Assembly: GCA_041650805.1 (NCBI GenBank)
Contig: JBAZKM010000003.1
Coordinates: forward strand, 1 to 64,000
From: Candidatus Omnitrophota bacterium
GTDB taxonomy: Bacteria > Omnitrophota > Gorgyraeia > 2-01-FULL-45-10
Direction: 5' to 3'
DNA length: 64,000 nt
Shown: piece by piece, positions 14,812-23,063 of the stretch
Position numbering within the stretch: position 1 is the first letter of the stretch
Layout: every line of letters begins with the position of its first letter
Translations under genes and position numbers: made by a program
Notes under the pieces: generated by a model
The model's database searches: none
What the model was told of the DNA's origin: nothing
The model's input: the letters and a program-made list of their open reading frames with translations, nothing else

Positions 14812-15888
14812 ATGGGGACCGTCTCTCTCGACGATATTAAGGTAATAGGACGTTACGACCGCTCGAATATGATCGGGACTATAGAGTCATTCCCCTTCCA
14901 GTGCAGGGAAGCCGTTCGGATAGGAGGGTCATTCAGCCTTCCGTCGGGTCTTGCGGACGGCATAAATAATGTTGTATGCACGGGCCTCGGCGGCTCGGCG
15001 ATAGGAGCAGACCTCGCGCGGTCATATGCGGCGGACGATGCGCGTATCCCGGTGATCGTTAACAGGAATTATGCCCTTCCGGGCTTCGTAGACGGACATT
15101 CGCTTGTCATCGTCTCCAGCTATTCAGGGAACACGGAGGAGACGCTGGCCGCATATAAAGATGCCCGTAAAAGGAACGCGCGTATAGCGGTGATCTCATC
15201 CGGCGGCGAACTGGCCCGCCGGGCCAAGAGCGACGCCGTCCCCATGGTCTCCATACCGGGCGGTCTTCAGCCGCGTTGTGCCGTAGGCTATTCTTTTTTC
15301 ACCACCCTCATATTGCTTTCAAAGGCCGGCATAATAAAAGATCAGGCGGAAGATATCGAAGATGCGATAGCTATCCTGGAGGATTTGAGAGAAAAAGAGC
15401 TCGGGAGTCACGTGCCGGAAAAGAAGAACATCGCAAAGATGACGGCGCGTTCTCTCGCCGGTCTATTCCCGGTAATATACGGCGGGCAGGACCATATCGA
15501 TTCTGTCGTTACCAGGTGGAGGGGCCAGATAGCGGAAAATTCGAAGACGCTTTCTTCCGCGCACCTATTCCCGGAGATGAACCATAATGAGATAGTGGGG
15601 TGGGCGCACCCGGATAATATTTTAAAACATTCCGCGGTCGTACTATTGAGGGACGCGGGGGACAGTCCCAGGGTCTCGAAGAGGATCGACATAACCAGGG
15701 GCATATTGAGCGATGAAGGGGTAAAGGTCAAAGAGGTATGGTCCAGGGGCGGGGGGCTTCTTGCGCGTATGCTATCCCTCGTCTATATAGGGGATTTTGT
15801 CAGTTTTTACCTCGCCATATTGAACGAAGAGGATCCCACCCCCGTCGAAAGGATCACCCGTCTAAAGAAGGAGCTGGCGAAGAGTTGA
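14812..15888 (+). CDS. Bifunctional phosphoglucose/phosphomannose isomerase
   Basis: The 358-residue protein has two SIS domains. VCTGLGGSAIGADL near residue 60 and VSSYSGNTEETL near residue 103 are the phosphosugar-binding motifs, and FPEMNHNEIVGW near residue 255 contains the catalytic glutamate and histidine of the archaeal/bacterial PGI/PMI family. It interconverts fructose 6-phosphate with glucose 6- and mannose 6-phosphate. The ATG directly follows the ptsI stop. The following gene, a nucleotidyltransferase, would act on the derived sugar phosphates. Confidence 0.88.
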   Translation: MGTVSLDDIKVIGRYDRSNMIGTIESFPFQCREAVRIGGSFSLPSGLADGINNVVCTGLGGSAIGADLARSYAADDARIPVIVNRNYALPGFVDGHSLVIVSSYSGNTEETLAAYKDARKRNARIAVISSGGELARRAKSDAVPMVSIPGGLQPRCAVGYSFFTTLILLSKAGIIKDQAEDIEDAIAILEDLREKELGSHVPEKKNIAKMTARSLAGLFPVIYGGQDHIDSVVTRWRGQIAENSKTLSSAHLFPEMNHNEIVGWAHPDNILKHSAVVLLRDAGDSPRVSKRIDITRGILSDEGVKVKEVWSRGGGLLARMLSLVYIGDFVSFYLAILNEEDPTPVERITRLKKELAKS

Positions 15889-16634
15889 CCGTCTTAATAT
15901 TAGCCGCCGGCTACGCGGTGCGGCTTAAAGAGCTGACGCAGGATAACCCGAAGCCTCTCCTGGTGGTGGCGGGGAAGACCATCATAGACAGGATACTTGA
16001 GAAGGTAAAGGGTGCCGGGCCCGCAGGCAAGGTATATTTAATAACGAACGCGAAGTTCTTCGGGAAGTTCAGGGATTGGCATAAGGCTTCGCGGTATGGC
16101 GCGAAGGTCGAGTTGATAGACGACGGGTCCGTTTCGAATGAGACGAGGCTGGGAGCGATACGCGACATATACCTTGCGATAGAGAAGAAGGCGATCGATG
16201 ACGATCTCCTGGTCATTGCCGGAGACAACCTCTTCGACTTCGACCTGGCTAAATTCCGTATTTTTGCGTCATCAAAAGTTGACGGTGTCTCTGTGGCCGT
16301 TCACGATATAAAGGACAGGGATGCCGCCGCCAGGAAGTTCGGTGTCGTTATGCTTGATGATGACGGGGTAGTAGCGGACTTCGAGGAGAAGCCGGAGGAT
16401 CCGAAGTCGGCACTCATATCTACGGGGATATACTATTTCCCCAGGGCGAAGCTCTCGCTTATAAGGGATTATGTAAGGACTTCGGACCGGCTGGACGCCC
16501 CGGGTTATTACATAAGCTGGATGGTAAAGAACGATAAAGTGTACGGGTTCACATTTTCCGAAGATTGGTACGATATAGGAGATATCGAATCTTACAGGAA
16601 GGCGGACAGTACGTATTCAAAAAAGGAGAATTAG
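15885..16634 (+). CDS. Sugar-phosphate nucleotidyltransferase
   Basis: The 249-residue protein begins LTVLILAAGYAVRL, the G-x-G-x-R-type nucleotide-binding signature of the NTP_transferase family, followed by NPKPLLVVAGKTIID and the metal-binding GDNLFDFDL. It should couple NTP to a hexose 1-phosphate; the exact sugar is not readable. The start is a TTG overlapping the isomerase stop, with AAGGAG about 13 bp upstream. It has no C-terminal left-handed helix domain, so it is a short transferase rather than a GlmU-type enzyme. Confidence 0.85.
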   Translation: MTVLILAAGYAVRLKELTQDNPKPLLVVAGKTIIDRILEKVKGAGPAGKVYLITNAKFFGKFRDWHKASRYGAKVELIDDGSVSNETRLGAIRDIYLAIEKKAIDDDLLVIAGDNLFDFDLAKFRIFASSKVDGVSVAVHDIKDRDAAARKFGVVMLDDDGVVADFEEKPEDPKSALISTGIYYFPRAKLSLIRDYVRTSDRLDAPGYYISWMVKNDKVYGFTFSEDWYDIGDIESYRKADSTYSKKEN

Positions 16635-16636
16635 AT

Positions 16637-17809
16637 ATGGCGGCAAATAAGTATCTTTTTACCTCGGAAAGCGTTACGGAGGGCCACCCGGATAAGGTCT
16701 GCGACCAGGTATCCGATGCCGTTCTGGACAGCGTCTTAAGCCAGGACCCGGCCGGCCGCGTAGCGTGCGAGACCTATGTCACCATGGGGCTTATAATAAT
16801 AGGCGGTGAGATAACCACTACCGCGTACGTAGATATACACAAGATGTGCAGGGACCTTTTGAGGGATATAGGTTATACCCATCCCAAGTACGGATTCGAT
16901 TATCACACATGCGCGATACTCAATGCCATCCACACGCAGTCGCCCGATATATCTATGGGCGTCGATAAGGGCGGAGCGGGTGACCAGGGCATGATGATGG
17001 GGTACGCCTGCAGGGAGACGCCGGAACTGATGCCGCTCCCTATAATGCTGTCGCACAAACTCTGCCGGAAGCTCACGGAACTGAGAAAGAAGAATATCCT
17101 GAAATATCTGGGCCCTGACGGGAAATCGCAGGTCACGGTAGAATATCACGACGGTAAGCCTGCGCGCGTGACCTCGGTGGTTCTCGCCTGCCAGCACACG
17201 GAAGAGGTGGTCGACAAGAAGACCGATATGTTCTCGGAAGAGGCCCGCAGGGAGATAATCGAAAAAGTGGCAAAGCCGGTCCTCAAAGATTATATCGACA
17301 GGGAGACGAAGTACTATGTGAACCAGACGGGAAAATTCGTCGTCGGCGGGCCGCAGTCGGATACGGGAATGACCGGCCGGAAGATCATAGTGGACACATA
17401 CGGCGGGACCATCCCGCACGGCGGAGGCGCATTCTCCGGAAAAGATCCGACGAAGGTTGACCGTTCCGCCGCTTATATGGGGCGCTACATAGCGAAGAAT
17501 CTCGTTGCCGCAGGGATCGCCGATAAGCTCATGATACAGCTCGCGTATGTAATAGGCCGCGCGGAACCGGTCTCCATGATGGTCAATACTTACGGGACCG
17601 GCAAGTTGAGCGACGAAAAGATAGTGAAGATCATAAGAGACCACTTTGAGCTCACCCCTCACGGGATCATAGCGGAGCTGAAGCTGCGGGAATCGCAGGA
17701 TAACAGGTTCAGGCGTACTGCCGCTTACGGCCACTTCGGAAGGACAGAAGACGGGTTCACGTGGGAAGCGACGGACGAGGCGAAGAATCTCAAGAAATAC
17801 GTAAAATAG
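16637..17809 (+). CDS. metK: S-adenosylmethionine synthetase
   Basis: The 390-residue enzyme makes AdoMet from methionine and ATP. Recognisable motifs are FTSESVTEGHPDKVCDQ at the N-terminus, GAGDQGMMMGYAC near residue 115 and GGGAFSGKDPTKVDRS near residue 270. AAAGGAGAA lies 7 bp before the ATG at 16637; an upstream in-frame ATG inside the previous gene was rejected. ahcY follows after a 27-bp gap that contains two GATAGCT units. Confidence 0.96.
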   Translation: MAANKYLFTSESVTEGHPDKVCDQVSDAVLDSVLSQDPAGRVACETYVTMGLIIIGGEITTTAYVDIHKMCRDLLRDIGYTHPKYGFDYHTCAILNAIHTQSPDISMGVDKGGAGDQGMMMGYACRETPELMPLPIMLSHKLCRKLTELRKKNILKYLGPDGKSQVTVEYHDGKPARVTSVVLACQHTEEVVDKKTDMFSEEARREIIEKVAKPVLKDYIDRETKYYVNQTGKFVVGGPQSDTGMTGRKIIVDTYGGTIPHGGGAFSGKDPTKVDRSAAYMGRYIAKNLVAAGIADKLMIQLAYVIGRAEPVSMMVNTYGTGKLSDEKIVKIIRDHFELTPHGIIAELKLRESQDNRFRRTAAYGHFGRTEDGFTWEATDEAKNLKKYVK

Positions 17810-17823
17810 CTGATAGCTGAAAA
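17809..17823 (+). repeat. Two GATAGCT heptamer units behind metK
   Basis: TAGCTGATAGCTGAAA begins in the metK stop codon. It is the complement of the AGCTATC family at 11436 and 21550. Confidence 0.6.
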
Positions 17824-17836
17824 CGGAGATAAATTC

Positions 17837-19093
17837 ATGAAATATGATGTGAAGGATTTGAGTTTAGCGAAGAGGGGGAAGCTCCGCATAGAATGGGCAA
17901 ATGAATACATGGATGTTCTTGGCCTGGTGCGTAAACGTTTTAAAAAAGAGAGACCGCTTAAGGGACTTAAGGTGGCGTGCTGCCTTCACGTTACGACAGA
18001 GACGGCGAACCTTATGGACACGCTAAAGGCGGGCGGTGCCCACGTAGCCCTGTGCGCCTCAAATCCGTTGAGCACACAGGATGATGTTGCCGCATCACTC
18101 GTGAAAGATTTCGGCATAAGCACATTCTCAATAAAGGGAGAGGGCTCCGGGACGTATTATAAACATCTCAACGGCGCCCTGGACATAGGACCCGATATAA
18201 CTATGGACGACGGCGCCGACCTCGTCTCCACGATACATAAGACGCGCAAGGACCTTGTCGGGCAGATATTGGGCGGGACGGAGGAGACGACCACCGGTGT
18301 CATACGCCTCAGGAACCTGGAGCGGGAGGGGAGGCTGCTCTATCCTATAATAGCGGTGAACGACGCCGATACCAAGCACCTCTTCGACAACAGGTACGGC
18401 ACCGGCCAGTCGACGATCGACGGCATACTGCGCGCCACGAACATGCTCCTCGCCGGCTCCAATTTTGTCGTATGCGGATACGGCTGGTGCGGCAGGGGCG
18501 TTGCCATGCGGGCCAGGGGCATGGGGGCGAACGTCTTCATAGCCGAGACGGACCCGCTTAAGGCGCTGGAAGCGGTAATGGACGGTTATAATGTGACTTC
18601 GCTCAGGGAGGCATGCAAGGTCGGCAATGTCTTTATAACCGTGACGGGCGATATGCACGTACTGCGGAAAGAACATTTTGAGCTCATGCCGGACGGCGCG
18701 ATCATAGCGAATTCCGGACACTTCAATGTGGAGATAGATATACCGGCCCTGGCGAAGCTGTCGAAGAAGAGACGGACGGTGCGTGAATCAGTGGAAGAGT
18801 ATACGCTGAAGGACGGAAGGCGCATCAACCTTCTTGGTGAAGGACGCCTCGTCAATCTTGCCGCCGCCGAAGGGCATCCGGCGAGCGTCATGGATATGAG
18901 TTTCGCAGATCAGGCGCTCTGCTGCGAATATATAGCGAAGAATTACAAGGACCTGAAGAAGAAGGTATATAAAGTGCCGGGGCACATCGATCGTGATGTG
19001 GCGAAGCTTAAACTTGAGTCGCTTGGCATCAGGATAGACAGCCTGACGGAAGAGCAGAAGAGATATCTGGAAAGTTGGGAATCCGGGACATAG
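17837..19093 (+). CDS. ahcY: Adenosylhomocysteinase
   Basis: The 418-residue enzyme splits S-adenosylhomocysteine to homocysteine and adenosine, regenerating the methyl cycle together with metK upstream. Seen are the substrate-binding LHVTTETANLMDTL, TTTGVIRL, FDNRYGTGQSTIDGI and the NAD-binding VCGYGWCGRGVAMRARGMGA. The C-terminus is typical up to the last residues, which read SWESGT rather than the KPxxYRY end of longer forms, as in short prokaryotic types. The spacing suggests co-transcription with metK. Confidence 0.95.
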   Translation: MKYDVKDLSLAKRGKLRIEWANEYMDVLGLVRKRFKKERPLKGLKVACCLHVTTETANLMDTLKAGGAHVALCASNPLSTQDDVAASLVKDFGISTFSIKGEGSGTYYKHLNGALDIGPDITMDDGADLVSTIHKTRKDLVGQILGGTEETTTGVIRLRNLEREGRLLYPIIAVNDADTKHLFDNRYGTGQSTIDGILRATNMLLAGSNFVVCGYGWCGRGVAMRARGMGANVFIAETDPLKALEAVMDGYNVTSLREACKVGNVFITVTGDMHVLRKEHFELMPDGAIIANSGHFNVEIDIPALAKLSKKRRTVRESVEEYTLKDGRRINLLGEGRLVNLAAAEGHPASVMDMSFADQALCCEYIAKNYKDLKKKVYKVPGHIDRDVAKLKLESLGIRIDSLTEEQKRYLESWESGT

Positions 19094-19110
19094 AAAGGAG
19101 CAGCACTGCA

Positions 19111-20445
19111 ATGGGAAGAAGACCGTTGGATATGGATAAGCTTGCGCTTGAACTGGCGCTGGCCGATGACAGATCGGTAAAGGGCGAATTGGCCAAAAAG
19201 ATACTGGACCTGGGGTATAAGAACGGGATATACCCGTCCAGCATCAACGGGTTTTACATGGCCAGGGGCAGGGGCGAGACGCGCGGGGATTTTACGGTGC
19301 CGGCTATAAACCTGAGGACGATGACATACGATCTCGCAAAGGCGATATTCAGGGTCGCCGGGAAGATGAACGCCGGGGCCTTTATATTCGAGATAGCCAA
19401 ATCGGAGATGGGGTACACGGGCCAGCCGCCGGCGGAATACACGGCGGTATGCGTGGCGGCAGCGCTGAAAGAGGGATGGAAAGGGCCCGTCTTCATACAG
19501 GGAGACCATTTCCAGGTGAGCGCCAAAAATTACAAACAGGACCCTGTGAAGGAACTGGACGGCCTTAAGGCGCTGATAACGCAGGCCATGGAGTCAGGGT
19601 TCTACAATATAGACATAGATTCTTCTACACTGGTAGACCTGTCAAAGAGCGATATAAAGAAACAGCAGAAGCTGAATTACGAGGTATGCGCAGAACTCAC
19701 CAATTTCATACGCCGGAACCAGCCGCGCGGCATAGAGGTATCGGTAGGCGGAGAGATAGGGGAGGTGGGAAGCAAGAATTCGACCCCTGAGGACCTTAGG
19801 GCGTTCATGGGCGGTTACAGAGAGCGGCTCAGGAAGGGCAGGACAGGCATAAGCAAGATAAGCATACAGACAGGCACATCTCACGGAGGCGTGGTCCTTC
19901 CGGACGGCACCGTAGCGAAGGTGAAACTGGATTTCGACACCCTGAAGAACCTGTCGAAGATCGCCCGTGAGGAGTACGGTCTGGCCGGCGCTGTACAGCA
20001 CGGCGCATCGACGCTCCCGTCGGACGCGTTCGGTAAGTTCCCCGAAGAGGGGACGGCGGAAGTGCACCTTGCCACAGAGTTCCAGAACATGGTATATGAG
20101 AGCGCCCACTTTCCCAAAGAACTTAAGGGCGCGATATACGATTGGCTGAAGAAGACCCAGGGCGCGGAGCGGAAACCCGACCAGACAGAAGAGCAGTTCC
20201 TGTACAGCGCGCGCAAGAAAGCGCTCGGCCAGTTCAAGAAAGATATACTGGGCCTTCCCGCGGGAACGAAAGACACCATAGCGCGGGAGATAGAAGCGAA
20301 GTTCGAATTTCTATTCAACAAGCTTAATGTGGCAGGGACGAAAGACGAAGTCCTGAAACATACGGTCCTGAAGAGGGTCATCTCAAGGAAGAGGGGGGAG
20401 GGACCTGCTAAGGATGTCGAGATCAGTCACGAGGGAGCCGATTAG
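19111..20445 (+). CDS. Class II fructose-bisphosphate aldolase homologue (long form)
   Basis: The 444-residue protein has class II aldolase signatures: FIQGDHFQ in place of the usual HxDH, NIDIDSSTL, VGGEIGEVG and IQTGTSHGG. The chain is about 100 residues longer than standard aldolases, mainly in a C-terminal part after residue 335 (KKTQGAERKPDQTEEQF region). The start at 19111 is set by GAAAGGAG at 19093-19100. The substrate may be fructose bisphosphate or a related ketose; family members of this length are poorly characterised. It converges with lptG, with a 4-bp overlap. Confidence 0.78.
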   Translation: MGRRPLDMDKLALELALADDRSVKGELAKKILDLGYKNGIYPSSINGFYMARGRGETRGDFTVPAINLRTMTYDLAKAIFRVAGKMNAGAFIFEIAKSEMGYTGQPPAEYTAVCVAAALKEGWKGPVFIQGDHFQVSAKNYKQDPVKELDGLKALITQAMESGFYNIDIDSSTLVDLSKSDIKKQQKLNYEVCAELTNFIRRNQPRGIEVSVGGEIGEVGSKNSTPEDLRAFMGGYRERLRKGRTGISKISIQTGTSHGGVVLPDGTVAKVKLDFDTLKNLSKIAREEYGLAGAVQHGASTLPSDAFGKFPEEGTAEVHLATEFQNMVYESAHFPKELKGAIYDWLKKTQGAERKPDQTEEQFLYSARKKALGQFKKDILGLPAGTKDTIAREIEAKFEFLFNKLNVAGTKDEVLKHTVLKRVISRKRGEGPAKDVEISHEGAD

Positions 20446-21533
20446 CTTCTCTTATTGACCAGATAGACGCCGATGGCGGCGAAGAGGACGTTGCCCAGCC
20501 ATGCGCCTGCGATGGGCGGGATGAACCCGGCTTTTCCGAAAGCGACCGAGACCGCTATAGCTGCATAGTATAAAAGTCCTATCATTATGCTCATGCCTAT
20601 GCCTATGAGGACGCCGCCGCGCGTCGTTATGATGGCAAAGGGCGTACCCACCAGTATTATTATCAGGCTTATGAAGGGAAAGGCCACCTTATAGTGGAGG
20701 TCCACCAGGAGCCCGCGCGTAAGCCGGGTCCCTGCGCCGCTGAAGTTCTTTATGTAATGGCTCAGTTCCCGGAAGCTGACAAAATCCGCCCGCCATTCCC
20801 TGTTTGCAAAATCGTTCGGCTTCTCTTTTATAGGTATGACCCTTTCCGCGAAAAATTGCGGCTCCCCGAGTATCTTTCCGGCGTTATCTATCTTATACAT
20901 TATGACCTTGTAGAACTTCCATCCCTCATCGGTCCAGACGCCGCTTGAGGCGGTGGTCTTCGATATAAGGCGCTGCGATGAGTCGTGTTCGTGGATGATC
21001 ACATCGCCGAGCGTCTTCTTCTCTATGTCGTAGTTCCTCGCAAAGACGATCCTGTTGCCTGCGCCGTAGACCGCCACGTTCTCTATTATGCCCTGATCCC
21101 GGCCTTTCCGTTTATCCTTTTCAAGCTCGTCCCGCCTTATTACGTTCGATATCTTTGAGCTCATAGGGATGATGCGGTCATTTACGATGAAGACGACCAC
21201 GCTTATGACGAAGCCGCATATCAGGATAGGCGCGAGGATGCGCCACAGGCTTATCCCGCTCGATTTCATAGCGGTTATCTCGTTATGCTTGTTAAGATTA
21301 CTGAGCATATATATAGCCGAGAGGAGGACGGCCATGGGCGTTATCTGTATGAATATGGTGGGGCAATAGTAGACATAAAACGCCACAAGCGAAGAGAACG
21401 GTATCTTATATTTCACGATGTCATCTATGAAAGAGAAGACATCTATGATAACGGCCATTATTATGAATATGAAGAGGCACCACAGAAAAGGCCCCAGGAA
21501 ACCCCTTACGATATAGCGATCTACGATCTTCAT
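20442..21533 (-). CDS. lptG: LptF/LptG-family lipopolysaccharide export permease
   Basis: The 363-residue protein has three N-terminal membrane helices, a periplasmic jellyroll of about 170 residues, then three C-terminal helices. The start MKIVDRYIVRGFLGPF and the NKHNEITAMKSSGIS cytoplasmic coupling loop are typical. LptF and LptG both look like this; G is chosen only by overall length. It moves LPS from the inner membrane toward the outer membrane with LptB, which is not in this window. It lies downstream of comF on the minus strand, separated by an AGCTATC repeat. Confidence 0.88.
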   Translation of the reverse strand: MKIVDRYIVRGFLGPFLWCLFIFIIMAVIIDVFSFIDDIVKYKIPFSSLVAFYVYYCPTIFIQITPMAVLLSAIYMLSNLNKHNEITAMKSSGISLWRILAPILICGFVISVVVFIVNDRIIPMSSKISNVIRRDELEKDKRKGRDQGIIENVAVYGAGNRIVFARNYDIEKKTLGDVIIHEHDSSQRLISKTTASSGVWTDEGWKFYKVIMYKIDNAGKILGEPQFFAERVIPIKEKPNDFANREWRADFVSFRELSHYIKNFSGAGTRLTRGLLVDLHYKVAFPFISLIIILVGTPFAIITTRGGVLIGIGMSIMIGLLYYAAIAVSVAFGKAGFIPPIAGAWLGNVLFAAIGVYLVNKRS

Positions 21534-21549
21534 TCTTGAGCTTTCAGTT

Positions 21550-21572
21550 ATTAGCTATCAGCTATCAGCTAG
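21550..21572 (+). repeat. AGCTATC heptamer repeat between comF and lptG
   Basis: Two to three AGCTATC units lie in the 45-bp gap of a minus-strand operon. It is the same family as at 11436 and 17809. Confidence 0.7.
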
Positions 21573-21578
21573 TAAGTT

Positions 21579-22301
21579 TTATAGGCCTCGCGCCAGCGTG
21601 AGGCAGCGGACTTTCCCGGCGCCGGCATCAAGAAGCGTCTTTGCGCACTCGTCGAGCGTAGCGCCGGTAGTCATCACGTCGTCCACGATCAGTATATTTT
21701 TGCCGGATACGGCGCTGCGGCGCGCCGCCCTGAACGCGCCGCGGAGGTTGGTGAGCCGCCCGGCCCTTGAGAGCTCATTCTGGCGCTTCGTCGACCTCGT
21801 CTTCTGAAGCATATCTGCAAGCGGTATGCCGGACTCGTCCCCTAATCTCGCGGCCAGGACCTTCGAGTGGTTGAACTCCCTCTTTCTGAGAAGCGCCTCC
21901 TGGACGGGTACATATGTGACGGTATCGATACCTCCGAGCAGGTCTTTATCTTCGCATGCGAGATCTATGAGAAAAGAGGAAAGCGTCCGTCCCAGCGATA
22001 TCCTGCCCTTATATTTGAAGAGCCGGATCAGTTCCTTCAGCGCGCCTTCGTAGAGACACGCGGAGCGTGCCATTTCGAAATGGAAATGGTGCGTCCGGCA
22101 TTCGGCGCATAATCCGGGGCCGTCCTGAACGGAACGGCCGCATTTCCGGCAATGCGGCCCGGGGTTCCTGCGCACCGTATGAAGGCACGCCGCGCATACG
22201 CCGGACCGGCCGAGCGGGTCGAGGTCCTTACCGCACAGGGCGCAGCGCAGGGGATAGACGAGGTTCAATATGCTCTTCGCGATGACACCGGCGCTCTTCA
22301 T
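21579..22301 (-). CDS. comF: ComF-family phosphoribosyltransferase-like protein
   Basis: The protein (240 residues from this start) has the ComF layout: an N-terminal zinc-binding part with CALC, CAAC, CRKC and CAEC pairs, then a PRTase domain with the PRPP loop ILIVDDVMTTGATLDE. ComF supports DNA uptake or processing in naturally competent bacteria, but many members are of unknown role. An ATG at 22313 is possible, but it overlaps the -10 box of the promoter at 22309-22338, so I prefer the ATG at 22301, which would give a leaderless message. Confidence 0.85.
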   Translation of the reverse strand: MKSAGVIAKSILNLVYPLRCALCGKDLDPLGRSGVCAACLHTVRRNPGPHCRKCGRSVQDGPGLCAECRTHHFHFEMARSACLYEGALKELIRLFKYKGRISLGRTLSSFLIDLACEDKDLLGGIDTVTYVPVQEALLRKREFNHSKVLAARLGDESGIPLADMLQKTRSTKRQNELSRAGRLTNLRGAFRAARRSAVSGKNILIVDDVMTTGATLDECAKTLLDAGAGKVRCLTLARGL

Positions 22302-22308
22302 AGCGCAT

Positions 22309-22338
22309 ATCATATCACGCCCGTCTCATGGATGTCAA
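22309..22338 (-). promoter_or_regulatory. Promoter of comF-lptG
   Basis: On the minus strand a perfect TTGACA (22338-22333) and TATGAT (22314-22309) are 18 bp apart. The predicted transcript begins at about 22302, at the ATG at 22301. Confidence 0.6.
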
Positions 22339-22351
22339 TTTCCAATGCCAT

Positions 22352-22648
22352 GGTGTAAAATTTTTACGGGTCCCCTCCTTCGCAGCTTCTGCCATTCAGA
22401 GATCTTTTGCTTCGGAGGGCAGGCTGCCGCTCCCTCGCCTTTTGTTCTATAGGGGCTGTGACTGATGAGGCGTAGTGCGATCCGATCGTGGTGTAGCACA
22501 TCGCCGTAGCGCCCCTGTGCGACAAAAGGCTCGGTCGCGTCATACTAAAATTTCCTCTGTGAAATTTTAGTATTTTAATAGCCTATAGATTATCCCAAAT
22601 TTCTCCTTTATAAAAATTTGGGGTCACCCGTAAAAATTTTACTGCACC
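22352..22648. repeat. Outer inverted repeat arms enclosing structured non-coding DNA
   Basis: GGTGTAAAATTTTTACGGGTCCCC at 22352-22375 (interrupted match) returns as its complement at 22620-22647, with two 2-bp insertions. Inside are the structured stretch at 22439-22531 and perfect hairpins at 22542-22573 (stem ATACTAAAATTTC) and 22594-22622 (stem CCCAAATTT). No gene is credible here. Confidence 0.65.
22439..22531. other. Highly structured 93-bp element
   Basis: CCTTTTGT at the left end pairs with ACAAAAGG at the right end. AGGGGC pairs with GCCCCT inside it, then GGCG with CGCC, and GTGC with GCAC around GATCCGATC. The nested pairing suggests a folded RNA or a palindromic DNA element. It does not match a known RNA family that I can recognise. 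Confidence 0.5.
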
Positions 22649-22777
22649 CTGCCGCACGAAGGGTACTGTGAACGGCCATTAGAATTTTTTCGGCAATACC
22701 AGCTATCTCTTATTGGTGCACAAGGATTTACGTTGAGCGAATGCAGGAACTGACCGAGGCATGACACAAACGTATAT
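22645..22777 (-). repeat. 100-bp dispersed repeat, diverged inverted copy
   Basis: ACCCTGCCGCAC, GGGTACTGTGAACGGCC, GAATTTTTTCG, GGTGCAC, GGATTTACG, GCGAATGCAGGAA, CCGAGGC and GACACAAACG follow in the same order as the reverse complement of the copy at 22842-22996, with many differences. Confidence 0.6.
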
Positions 22778-22796
22778 GTGCACCCGTACAGGTGGC

Positions 22797-22825
22797 GGTA
22801 TAGCACCCTGAAAGGGTGCTATACC
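22797..22825. repeat. Central 13-bp perfect hairpin of the inverted pair
   Basis: GGTATAGCACCCT (22797-22809) and AGGGTGCTATACC (22813-22825) flank a GAA loop, exactly between the inverted copies of the 100-bp repeat. Confidence 0.75.
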
Positions 22826-22841
22826 ATGAATAAAGGTATAA

Positions 22842-22996
22842 ACACAAAGGCCGAGGGAATTCCTGCAAATTCGCGAGACGTAAACCGCAGCCTTCAAGGC
22901 TATAGGCAGGCTGTAGGCACCAATTTTGCTATGCAAAATTGGTAGTGCACGGCGAAAAAATTCAGGCCGTGAACAGGACCCTGAGTGCGGCAGGGG
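22842..22996 (+). repeat. 100-bp dispersed repeat, copy 2 with 55-bp insertion
   Basis: Identical to 33-131 except for 55 extra bases at 22891-22945. The insert contains the perfect hairpin CCAATTTTGC-TAT-GCAAAATTGG (22920-22942). The repeat ends 68 bp before the downstream start codon. Confidence 0.8.
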
Positions 22997-23023
22997 AGGA
23001 AAAATTTTCATCTACAAATCTTC

Positions 23024-23052
23024 TTGCGAGGCAGCGATATTTGTCTTATAAT
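23024..23052 (+). promoter_or_regulatory. Promoter of the endonuclease III operon
   Basis: TTGCGA (23024-23029) and TATAAT (23047-23052) are 17 bp apart. The ATG at 23064 lies only 11 bp after the -10 box, so the message would have almost no leader. Confidence 0.65.
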
Positions 23053-23063
23053 ATGGCCTTCTT

